Shown here one piece after another: positions 35,601 through 43,957 of a stretch of 64,000 nt of DNA; the first letter of the stretch is position 1; the number at the start of each line of letters is the position of its first letter. The position numbers were made by a program, and so were the translations under genes. Below the pieces are notes generated by a model. The model did no database searches, was not told the DNA's origin, and saw nothing but the letters and a program-made list of their open reading frames with translations. The stretch covers positions 1-64,000 of the forward strand of contig JBHGAV010000007.1 of NCBI GenBank assembly GCA_041946685.1, given 5' to 3'. The DNA comes from JBHGAV01 sp041946685. GTDB lineage: Bacteria; Acidobacteriota; Terriglobia; Bryobacterales; Bryobacteraceae.

Positions 35601-35943
35601 CGCCGATTTCCAGCAACACGTCGATGCGCAATGTGTCGCCTACGCTGAGCCGTTGCGGCGACATCGTCATCCGGCGGAAGTTCCTCGCTTCCACCGAAAC
35701 GGTGTACTGCCCCGGCACCAGATTGGGGACGCGATAGTAACCGTCGGGCCCCGTTTCGGCCTTAGTCTCAGCATTCGTGCCAACGTTGGTGATGACAACA
35801 CTAGCCCCTGGTACAGGAGCACCCGAAGGATCCTTCACCAGCCCCGAGATGATCCCCGTATTGGCCTGACCGAAGCACATCTGCGCGGTGGTGGTCAACA
35901 CGCACAGAGACGCCACCAAAACGAACAACCGCCTAACCGACAT
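32620..35943 (-). CDS. Oar-like TonB-dependent receptor
   Basis: The 1107-residue product has a signal peptide (ending CFGQA), a CnaB/carboxypeptidase-regulatory domain (GIISGLVKDPSGAPVPGASVVITNVGT, about 28-110), a plug with GGRNPLNLAATQPGVV and SVNGQRAQSNNYMFEGADSNDLAIN, and a very long barrel ending in LIQLALKYMF (terminal Phe). This is the size and layout of Oar-type receptors of acidobacteria and myxobacteria, which have been linked to protein, peptide or oligosaccharide handling. A GGAGAC ribosome-binding site and a TATAAT -10 sit upstream. The ligand is unknown. Confidence 0.9.
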   Translation of the reverse strand: MSVRRLFVLVASLCVLTTTAQMCFGQANTGIISGLVKDPSGAPVPGASVVITNVGTNAETKAETGPDGYYRVPNLVPGQYTVSVEARNFRRMTMSPQRLSVGDTLRIDVLLEIGAVTETVTVEAVATQVNTEDAQLGKVIRDPADLPILSGAGGRNPLNLAATQPGVVFAGQVGDFSVNGQRAQSNNYMFEGADSNDLAINTSDSVNVLNPNVVSEFRLVTGAQKAEYGRNAGSTVLVEVKSGGNEFHGGASEIFRNTRLNAVPFFQKNTPGPVKTFTNGLPRKPQWNTNDFDAYLSGPVVRDRSFFTVSYLGFRRRQGVTNSATVPNDAQRAIINANGTDAAKKLLALVPAASTGNTLYSSPSNARNRDQGLAKFDHQFTSANRMAFTFFHDNRWSDMAPFAFSGSTIPGFGSNGTWKYTNLILRDTHIFSPTLFNEVRASFHRTASDGVKPINRTKLSSLGLGKIVPDNPDAEGPPWVVLSGFSSFGNTIQGPQARFDNTWQLIDNASWTRGRHYLKFGGDVRSYAQNQRFTFINNGYIQITGAGTSLGLVPQIPGLSSVLNDFANGFATLFVQNSNGIQGYRTRAANLFMQDDWKFRSNFTLNFGLRWEYNTGMKELNNQVATLRLGQKSTVFPDAPTNMVYYGDSGITRSTYKEDLNNFGPRFGFAYDVLGNGKISVRGGYGLMYDIPITELTLQFLGIAPYGIQPLTYYTMYADPWASSQVNPIPQPFPFKPPARGGKFNYVDIAPIGFTVMDPHFATPYSQHWNLNVQYQLSRDWLVDVGYVANNGVKLLNRRNINPATPGPGAEVGNTDDRRVLNVNHPEKDKFGGYPFAAITNQLTDANSNYNSLQISATKRFSRGLAMTHAYTWGHAIDSGSGVRTTGGTSGQGRIDNARLDRGNSEQDIRHRYVMTFQYELPWLKSSRSPMGFILGGWGVEGIAAFSTGVPIDIYEPNDRALNDSDGQRPDYIGGTPQFYDPRRVDAVTGRPNSWFDGTGGGSATLATNPFFRRVGSGEAWSLGAGRFGNFGRNVFHGPGLNNWELGVFKKFRITERHTVQFRAEFFNAFNHTQFNLPNTNVGSANFGRITGSRDPRLIQLALKYMF

Positions 35944-36011
35944 AGTCTCCTTCCACGAAGATGAGTGCGAATACGACCTCTGCCAAAACCCCGTCCCCGA
36001 ATAAACGATTT

Positions 36012-36017
36012 ATTATA
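36012..36017 (-). promoter_or_regulatory. Perfect -10 element upstream of the Oar-like receptor
   Basis: On the minus strand the hexamer is exactly TATAAT, lying 69 bases before the receptor start. This is an AT-rich island in the roughly 100-base gap after ligA, which contrasts with its GC-rich surroundings. The -35 is not clear (TCTGGA at 17 bases). The receptor therefore probably has its own promoter and does not depend on ligA transcription. Confidence 0.5.
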
Positions 36018-36047
36018 AGCTACTTTCGTGCGTCTCCAGAGGAAAAT

Positions 36048-38063
<2,016 letters not shown>

Positions 38064-38065
38064 CT

Positions 38066-38073
38066 ATTATAAT
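38066..38073. promoter_or_regulatory. Palindromic -10-like sequence between ligA and the lipid kinase
   Basis: The octamer ATTATAAT is palindromic, so TATAAT reads on both strands. On the minus strand it ends nine bases before the ligA start codon, which would place transcription start almost at the ATG and give a nearly leaderless ligA mRNA. On the plus strand it lies one base before the GTG of the kinase, too close to serve that start. It is most likely the ligA promoter. Confidence 0.45.
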
Positions 38074-38074
38074 T

Positions 38075-39010
38075 GTGCCTATCGCACTCTACCGGAACGC
38101 CTTCCTGATCTACAACCCCTCGGCGCGCGGCCTGGACCTGGCGGGGGTCGAAGAGATCGACCGCGTGCTTGCGGTGCTCGCCGCCGGCGGGCACAACGTC
38201 ACGCTCGCGAGGACGCGCGGACCGGGTACCGGCGGCCAGGTCGGGCGCGAGTGTGTCCGCAGTGGAGCGGACCTCATCCTGGTCGCGGGGGGCGACGGCA
38301 CCATAAACGAGGTTGCCAACGGCGTGATTCACTCGCAGGTCCCGTTCGGCATACTGCCCGGCGGCACGGCGAACATCCTGGCCACAGAGATGGGGCTTGC
38401 CGGGAACATGGAAGCCGTTGCGCGGCAGTTGGGAGAGTGGGTCCCTCGCAGGATCGCAGTGGGGCTGTTGACTGCAAGTGGGGGTTCGCACAGCCGCTAC
38501 TTCCTGATGGTTGCGGGGGTAGGACTGGACGCGCACATCGTGACCCAGGTCGATCCCGAACTGAAGAAGATGCAGGGCAAGCTCTCCTACTGGATTGCCG
38601 GTCTGGCCGAGCTGGGCAGGGAGCTGGATGAGTTCGACGCGCGGGTGGGCGAGTGGAGCCGTCCGGTGACCTTCGCCCTGGCCAGCCGGGTGAAAAACTA
38701 CGGAAGTACGGTCGTGATCACGCCGGATGCAGGCTTGCTGCGGGACGATTTCGCCATGGCGCTGTTTGAGGGCCGCCACGCCTTCCGGTACCTCACCTAC
38801 CTGGGGGGCGTGATCACGCACAAACTGGAGGGGATGGAGGGAGTCACTCTTTTGCACTCGCGGTCGGCCGAGTTCACGCCGTGCGGTGAAGAGCCCGTGT
38901 TTGTGCAGGTGGACGGTGAGTTGGCCGGTGCGCTGCCGGCCAAGGTGGAGATCGTTGCGGACGCGCTGACGTTGCTGATGCCCCCGCGATTTCTCGAGTG
39001 GACAACCTAA
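38075..39010 (+). CDS. Diacylglycerol/lipid kinase (YegS-like)
   Basis: The 311-residue product has the DAGK-catalytic pattern: FLIYNPSARG at the start, the nucleotide-binding GGDGTINEVANG, FGILPGGTANILATEMG, and the C-terminal beta domain. Family members phosphorylate diacylglycerol or related lipids. The start is GTG 38075, as no other start precedes the conserved NP motif. The 3' end overlaps the next gene by 13 bases, so the two are co-transcribed and may act on the same membrane lipids. The substrate is not certain. Confidence 0.88.
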   Translation: MPIALYRNAFLIYNPSARGLDLAGVEEIDRVLAVLAAGGHNVTLARTRGPGTGGQVGRECVRSGADLILVAGGDGTINEVANGVIHSQVPFGILPGGTANILATEMGLAGNMEAVARQLGEWVPRRIAVGLLTASGGSHSRYFLMVAGVGLDAHIVTQVDPELKKMQGKLSYWIAGLAELGRELDEFDARVGEWSRPVTFALASRVKNYGSTVVITPDAGLLRDDFAMALFEGRHAFRYLTYLGGVITHKLEGMEGVTLLHSRSAEFTPCGEEPVFVQVDGELAGALPAKVEIVADALTLLMPPRFLEWTT

Positions 39011-39933
39011 CTCATACCCTGAGCGCCATCGTGATGAGCCGGGCCGGCCTGAACCGGCTCTCGCCGCAGGCGACCCTGATCCTGGCTGTGGCCGCGAACG
39101 TGCCCGACCTGGATGTCGTGGCCACCGTCGCGGGCTCCGGCGCCTATCTCCACTACCATCGCGGGCCGTCGCACTCCCTGGTGGCGATGCCGCTGGTGGC
39201 ACTGGCAGTGACCCTTGTCTTCTGGCTGTTCAAGCGCTCGAAGCCCGCCTTTGGCGGGACGTACGTGGTTGCGCTCATCGGCGTCGCCAGCAACCCGATC
39301 TTCGACCTGGCCAACAACTACGGCGTGCGGCTCCTGTGGCCCTTCACGAGTCGCTGGATTCACGCCGATTTTCTGGCGATCTTCGACGTCTGGATCTGGG
39401 CGTTGCTTCTCGCAGGGCTGATTGCGCCATGGTTCTCGCGTATGGTGAGCGCGGAGATCGGCGCCAAGACCGGCACGGGACGCGGAGCGGCGGTCTTCGC
39501 GCTGTGCGCGATCGCGGCCTACAGCGGAGCGAAGTTCCTGGCGCACGAGCGCGCGGTTGCCGTCTTGGAATCCCATCTGTACCAGGGCGAAGTGCCGCTG
39601 CGCGTCGCCGCGATGCCGTCGCCGGTGAACCCGTTGGCCTGGACGGGTCTGGTCGAGGGAGCGCATTTCTTCGAGGTGCATCCCGGCCTCAACCCGTTCC
39701 AGGATTTCGACCCGTCTGCCGGCCGCGTCTTCTACAAGCCGCCGCCTGGACCGGAGATCGAACGGGCCCGCGCCACCAAGCCGTTCCGCGTTTTTCTGGA
39801 ATGGGCGCAATGGCCCCTGTGGCGAGTGACCCCAGACGCCGATCCGGACAAAGAGCCGACGGTGGAATTGCTGGACCTGCGCTTTGGCGATCCGGGCAGC
39901 ACCCCGTTCCGCGTAAGCACGCGATTACAATAG
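38998..39933 (+). CDS. YdjM/DUF457-type membrane-bound metal-dependent hydrolase
   Basis: The 311-residue product starts MDNLTHTLSAIVMSRAGLNRLSPQATLILAVAANVPDLDVV and has HYHRGPSHSLVAMPLVALA. The His-containing motifs (LTH; HRGxSHS; and H in IHADFLA) and the D in NxPDLD are the putative metal ligands of this inner-membrane hydrolase family. It has about five membrane segments up to residue 190, then a soluble C-terminal domain of about 120 residues with no recognised fold. The start is GTG 38998 inside the kinase gene. Function in the family is poorly known. Confidence 0.85.
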   Translation: MDNLTHTLSAIVMSRAGLNRLSPQATLILAVAANVPDLDVVATVAGSGAYLHYHRGPSHSLVAMPLVALAVTLVFWLFKRSKPAFGGTYVVALIGVASNPIFDLANNYGVRLLWPFTSRWIHADFLAIFDVWIWALLLAGLIAPWFSRMVSAEIGAKTGTGRGAAVFALCAIAAYSGAKFLAHERAVAVLESHLYQGEVPLRVAAMPSPVNPLAWTGLVEGAHFFEVHPGLNPFQDFDPSAGRVFYKPPPGPEIERARATKPFRVFLEWAQWPLWRVTPDADPDKEPTVELLDLRFGDPGSTPFRVSTRLQ

Positions 39934-39963
39934 AGACTACATTGAGCCCTGGAGGTGAATCCT

Positions 39964-42378
39964 GTGAGCGACGATGCGACGAAATCCAGCTTGAGCCGGC
40001 GGGCCGTTCTCGGAACCGCTGTGCTGGCTCCGCTCATGCAGGATGCCCTGGCCACCTGCGCCGAGGCGGCTGAACAAGCGCCGCTTAACGCGGTGGCGGG
40101 CGTCGACCGTGTCGTGGTACAACCCGGCAAGACGTACCTGAGAGGCTGGGCCGGATACGGAGATCCGCCCGCGCCGAACAAGGGCCCGGCTCCTCCTCCG
40201 CCACCGCCGCCGCCGGTCCAGGGCGGGCCCGCGCCGAAGGTGACCTGGAGTAAGGACTCCGGCCCCGGCAACGTCACCTTCGCGGACGCGTCGGCACCGG
40301 TCACGACCGCGACGTTTTCGGCCTTGGGCGACTACGTGCTGCGGCTCACGGCGGACAACGGGCGCACTGAGTCCTCGTCCACGTTGCATGTCGCCGTGGA
40401 AGCGCCGCCCCCGGCCAGGCAGCTAGACGCCGTCTACACCAAGAACTTCAAGATCGGCGACGGGCTCTGGAAGCAGAGGGCGAAGGCGCTGATTGTGAAC
40501 TGGATCCCTCACTGCATCGACCAGATCAACCGCACGGATCTGACGCAAGGCGCGGGCGGGATCGACAACTTTGTTGAAGCGGCCAAGGCCCTGCGCGGCG
40601 AGCCGCACGGCAGCCACAAAGGCTTCGTCTTCTCCAACGCCTGGGTGCATCAGACCGTAGAGAGCATGAGCATCGCGCTCATGATCGATCCGCAGGGCGA
40701 TCAGGAAATCATCAAGGCCCACGAGAAGATGAGGGCCACGCTCGACGACTGGATTCCCAAGATCCTGGCGGCGCAGGAACCGGACGGGTATCTTCAGACG
40801 GCTTTCACTTGCGGGCGGAGGGTGGGGAACCGGGGCCGTGTGGAAGAAGGGCCGTTCAACCGCTGGGAGCGGCGCGACGACCACGAGGGGTACGTCGCGG
40901 GTTATTTTCTGGAGTCGGCCATCAATCACTACCTGATGACCGGCAAGAAGGACGCCAGGCTCTACAACGCGGCCAAGAAACTGGCCGATTGCTGGTGCGC
41001 CAACATCGGTCCGGCTCCCAAGAAGGCGTGGTACGACGGCCACCAGGAGATGGAGCAGGCGTTGGTGCGTTTCGGCCGGTTCGTAAACGACATGGAGGGC
41101 GGCGGCAAGGGCGACAAGTACATTCAACTCGCCAAGTTCTTGCTGGACTGCCGGTACACCGCCTCGACCAGCGACCGGGAACGGCGGGAATACGACCAGG
41201 CCCACCTGCCGGTACAGCAGCAATACGAGGCTGTGGGGCATGCCGTGCGGGCGATGTACAGCTACTCGGGGATGGCCGATGTCGCCGTCGAGACGCACGA
41301 TCCGGACTACCAGAGCGCCGTCAAGTCGCTTTGGGACAACATGGTCAACAAGAAGTACTACGTCACGGGAGGAGTGGGCAGCGGCGAAACCGCGGAAGGT
41401 TTCGGCCCGAATTACTCTCTCAGGAACCGCGCCTACTGCGAGTCCTGCTCCAGTTGCGGCGCGATCTTCTTCCAGTGGAAGCTGAACCTGGCCTACCACG
41501 ACGCCAGGTACGCGGACCTCTACGAAGAGACGATGTACAACGCGCTCTTGGGCTCGGTCGATCTGGATGGCAAGAACTTCTGTTACACCAACGCGCTGGA
41601 AGAGAGCGCGCCGCGCACGCCGTGGCACAACTGCCCCTGCTGCGTGGGCAACATCCCGCGCACGCTGCTGATGTTGCCGACCTGGGTTTACGCCAAGAGG
41701 GCCGACGGAGTCTACGTCAACCTGTTCATCGGAAGCACGATCACCGTGGAGAACGTGGCCGGCACCGACGTGGAGATGGTGCAGGCCACGGACTATCCTT
41801 GGAGCGGCAAGGTCTCGATCACGGTCAATCCCAAGGTCCAGAAGAATTTCAGCGTGAGGATCCGCGTGCCCAATCGCGATGTGAGCAGCCTGTACACGGG
41901 CACTCCCGACGCGGACGGGGTGACTTCAATCGCGGTGAACGGCTCCGCGGTGAAGCCCGCGATTGAGAGAGGCTATGCGGTCATCACCCGCGCCTGGAAG
42001 GCGGGAGACAGGATCGACCTCGTGCTGCCCATGAGGGTGCAACGTGTGAAGGCCAGCGACAAGATCGAGGCCGACCGCGGCCGGGTGGCCCTGCGATACG
42101 GGCCGCTGATCTACAACATCGAGCAGGTCGACCAGGATATCACCAAGGCGCTGGCTCCCGGCTCCGCTCTGACCGCCGAATGGCGGAAGGACCTACTCGG
42201 GGGAGTGATGGCGATCAAGGGCACGTTTGCGGATGGGAGCCCGATGCTTGCGATTCCGAACTACGCGCGGCTCAATCGCGAGCGCAGCGCGGCAGCGACA
42301 GCGGTCACCGGCGCCGACGGCGCGGTCCGTCCTACGGGCGGTCCACCGACCTCGATCGTTTGGATAAAGGAAGCTTAA
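39964..42378 (+). CDS. GH127-family glycosidase (beta-L-arabinofuranosidase type), Tat-exported
   Basis: The 804-residue product begins with a twin-arginine signal (SLSRRAVLGTAVLAPLM). It has a short Ig-like domain (about 45-145) containing a run of eight prolines, then the GH127/DUF1680 catalytic domain. The zinc site of GH127 enzymes (one Glu, three Cys) matches YCESCSSCG near 490 and HNCPCCVGN near 560. GTG 39964 is used because GGAGG lies eight bases upstream. An earlier in-frame GTG overlaps that site. It would release arabinose or a related sugar from plant-type glycans outside the cytoplasm. No other sugar gene is adjacent. Confidence 0.85.
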   Translation: MSDDATKSSLSRRAVLGTAVLAPLMQDALATCAEAAEQAPLNAVAGVDRVVVQPGKTYLRGWAGYGDPPAPNKGPAPPPPPPPPVQGGPAPKVTWSKDSGPGNVTFADASAPVTTATFSALGDYVLRLTADNGRTESSSTLHVAVEAPPPARQLDAVYTKNFKIGDGLWKQRAKALIVNWIPHCIDQINRTDLTQGAGGIDNFVEAAKALRGEPHGSHKGFVFSNAWVHQTVESMSIALMIDPQGDQEIIKAHEKMRATLDDWIPKILAAQEPDGYLQTAFTCGRRVGNRGRVEEGPFNRWERRDDHEGYVAGYFLESAINHYLMTGKKDARLYNAAKKLADCWCANIGPAPKKAWYDGHQEMEQALVRFGRFVNDMEGGGKGDKYIQLAKFLLDCRYTASTSDRERREYDQAHLPVQQQYEAVGHAVRAMYSYSGMADVAVETHDPDYQSAVKSLWDNMVNKKYYVTGGVGSGETAEGFGPNYSLRNRAYCESCSSCGAIFFQWKLNLAYHDARYADLYEETMYNALLGSVDLDGKNFCYTNALEESAPRTPWHNCPCCVGNIPRTLLMLPTWVYAKRADGVYVNLFIGSTITVENVAGTDVEMVQATDYPWSGKVSITVNPKVQKNFSVRIRVPNRDVSSLYTGTPDADGVTSIAVNGSAVKPAIERGYAVITRAWKAGDRIDLVLPMRVQRVKASDKIEADRGRVALRYGPLIYNIEQVDQDITKALAPGSALTAEWRKDLLGGVMAIKGTFADGSPMLAIPNYARLNRERSAAATAVTGADGAVRPTGGPPTSIVWIKEA

Positions 42379-42391
42379 CGGGCGAGCGCCC

Positions 42392-42406
42392 TTTACAAAT
42401 CTTTAC
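42392..42406 (+). promoter_or_regulatory. CpxR-like box upstream of the OmpR-type regulator
   Basis: The sequence is TTTAC-AAATC-TTTAC. Its complement is exactly GTAAA-N5-GTAAA, the enterobacterial CpxR consensus, a 10-bp direct repeat typical of OmpR/PhoB-family binding. It lies 36 bases before the start codon of the regulator at 42443. The same pattern occurs at four other places in this window, always in the same orientation relative to a gene. Confidence 0.65.
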
Positions 42407-42442
42407 AGCCGGCGTCGGGCTGCGATCCGTCCCTACACCCTG

Positions 42443-43219
42443 ATGCAGACTCGACAGGTGAGCCGTGTTCTTGCTGTGATCGACGACGCGGAGCTTCGAG
42501 CATCACTCGGTGTGACGCTCCCCCACGAGGAATTCACCATCGAATTCGAGCAGGACGGCTTGGTGGGGCTGAATCGCGCGCTCGATGAGCCCTTCGACGT
42601 GGTCGTGGCCGAAGCGGCTTTGCCGGGATTCGATGGTTTTGAGCTTGTGCGGCAACTCCGCAAGGAGTCTCCGGTGCCTGTGCTCTTGCTCGCGGCGGAG
42701 GACGACGCATCGGACGCAATCCGGGGGCTGAGACTGGGAGCGGACGACTGCCTCGGAACGCACGTCAGCCCAGAGGAGTTGCTGGCGCGTCTCCGCGCGG
42801 TCCGGCGACGATTTGCGTCTCCACTGCAACGGGCTGCGGAATCGTTGAGGGTCGGAGAACTGAGCCTGATACCCGGGGCGCGGAAGGCCTGCCTGGGCGT
42901 CAGTGAACTGCGGCTGACCGTCACCGAGTGCAAGATCCTGGAGCAGCTCATGCGCGCCGCCGGGCGACCCGTCTCCCGCGATCAATTATGCCTCCTGCTC
43001 TACAAGCGGCCCGCGCTACCCAGCGACAGGTCGATCGATACTCACATTGCCCGGATCCGCCACAAGATGGGGGCGGAGGGCAACATGATTCTGAGCGTCC
43101 GAGGGACTGGCTACCAATTGCGGATCCCTACGCCGCAAGAGGGCAACCCGTCGGGCGCGGCCGTAACAATACTTCACAAAACCACCGCAACCCCCGGCGG
43201 CGAGCACATCGTCCAGTAA
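42443..43219 (+). CDS. OmpR-family pseudo-response regulator
   Basis: The 258-residue product has an OmpR/PhoB layout. The receiver (1-118) keeps the acidic pair Asp14/Asp15, but the phosphorylatable Asp is Glu57 (VVAEAALPG), and the conserved Lys is replaced (ADDCLGTHVSP, where normal receivers read AKPF). The winged helix-turn-helix (about 135-230) is intact: LTVTECKILEQLM, DRSIDTHIARIRHKM, VRGTGYQL. Glu at that position often mimics the phosphorylated state, so it may be constitutively active. No kinase gene is adjacent. A CpxR-like box lies in its promoter, suggesting autoregulation or control by the pair at 61693. Confidence 0.88.
   Translation: MQTRQVSRVLAVIDDAELRASLGVTLPHEEFTIEFEQDGLVGLNRALDEPFDVVVAEAALPGFDGFELVRQLRKESPVPVLLLAAEDDASDAIRGLRLGADDCLGTHVSPEELLARLRAVRRRFASPLQRAAESLRVGELSLIPGARKACLGVSELRLTVTECKILEQLMRAAGRPVSRDQLCLLLYKRPALPSDRSIDTHIARIRHKMGAEGNMILSVRGTGYQLRIPTPQEGNPSGAAVTILHKTTATPGGEHIVQ
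43163..43185 (+). promoter_or_regulatory. CpxR-like box variant upstream of the small secreted protein
   Basis: GTAAC-AATAC-TTCAC followed by AAAACCAC, inside the 3' end of the preceding regulator gene, 57 bases before the next start codon. Over 23 bases it is identical at 21 positions to the box at 43884-43906. Conservation of the flank as well as the core makes chance unlikely. Confidence 0.55.
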
Positions 43220-43242
43220 CCACCAGGAGTTCACGACAACAG

Positions 43243-43878
43243 ATGAGGCTCGCTATTCTCGGTGTGTTGGCGGCCGTCTCCGCGACGCTTCCGCTGGCAG
43301 CGCAGTGTTGGGACAAGCCGGTTGAGAAGTGGACCGAGGCCGACGCAAGACGCGTACTGGCAGACTCGCCGTGGGCCAGGGCCTCCGTCCCCAGCCTGCA
43401 GGAAGCAGTCATCATGCCTGCCCTGACGGCGGGAGATCTGCCATTTCCCTTGTCCAAGCTCACGATACGATGGGAGAGCGCCAAGCCCATCGTGCACGCG
43501 CGCCGCATGAGCGGCTCAACGCCACTAGCGCAAGACGACGGTTGTCACTACCAAGTCTCCATCGCCGGGTTCCGTATCGATCGCCAGAGGGCGGAATCGG
43601 TGCTCGGCGAGGCCGAAGCCACGCTCCAGTATTGCAGCCACGACCCCGTTAAGGCAGCATCGGTGCGCGTGGTGCGCGACCTGGACGACACTCCACTTGT
43701 AGTCTTTCAGTTTCCGAAAACGGAAGCCGTCCGCGAGCCTGGTGTCTTCCGGATTCTCCCGTTCGGTGCCAGGATTCGCTCCAACGAGTTCCACTTCACG
43801 GCCCGCGTGGGGCCCGTAACAATGAAGCAGAAGTTCGACTTGCGTGACATGATCTTCCTCAGGGAGCTCGCCCTCTAG
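43243..43878 (+). CDS. Secreted protein with a WTEADARRVLADSPWA motif, function unknown
   Basis: The 211-residue product has a signal peptide (LAILGVLAAVSATLPLAAQ), then KPVEKWTEADARRVLADSPWARA. That motif recurs at the N-terminus of many acidobacterial secreted proteins with no known role (from memory, not verified). The rest is beta-rich (KLTIRWESAKPIVHARRM, VFRILPFGARIRSNEFHFTARVG). ATG 43243 is preceded by CAGGAG. Its promoter carries a variant CpxR-like box. It sits between the pseudo-regulator and the NHL protein, and probably belongs to the same regulon. Confidence 0.7.
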   Translation: MRLAILGVLAAVSATLPLAAQCWDKPVEKWTEADARRVLADSPWARASVPSLQEAVIMPALTAGDLPFPLSKLTIRWESAKPIVHARRMSGSTPLAQDDGCHYQVSIAGFRIDRQRAESVLGEAEATLQYCSHDPVKAASVRVVRDLDDTPLVVFQFPKTEAVREPGVFRILPFGARIRSNEFHFTARVGPVTMKQKFDLRDMIFLRELAL

Positions 43879-43883
43879 GTTTC

Positions 43884-43906
43884 GTCACAATTCTTCACAA
43901 AACCAC
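43884..43906 (+). promoter_or_regulatory. CpxR-like box variant upstream of the NHL-repeat protein
   Basis: GTCAC-AATTC-TTCAC followed by AAAACCAC, just after the stop of the preceding gene and 51 bases before the ATG at 43958. It differs from the box at 43163-43185 at two of 23 positions. The two 5-mers are 10 bases apart, as in the other boxes. Confidence 0.55.
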
Positions 43907-43957
43907 GGGAACGCGAGTGGGTGCAGCGGCGTCCCCACGGGTCTACGGGTCTGTCTC

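Noticed and set aside
34318..35964. Plus-strand frame of 548 codons opposite the Oar-like receptor
   Set aside because: No recognisable motif, and complementary to a receptor with a clear signal peptide, CnaB domain and plug.
40423..41628. Minus-strand frame of about 400 codons inside the GH127 gene
   Set aside because: The opposite strand encodes the conserved catalytic domain, and the shadow frame has no motif.
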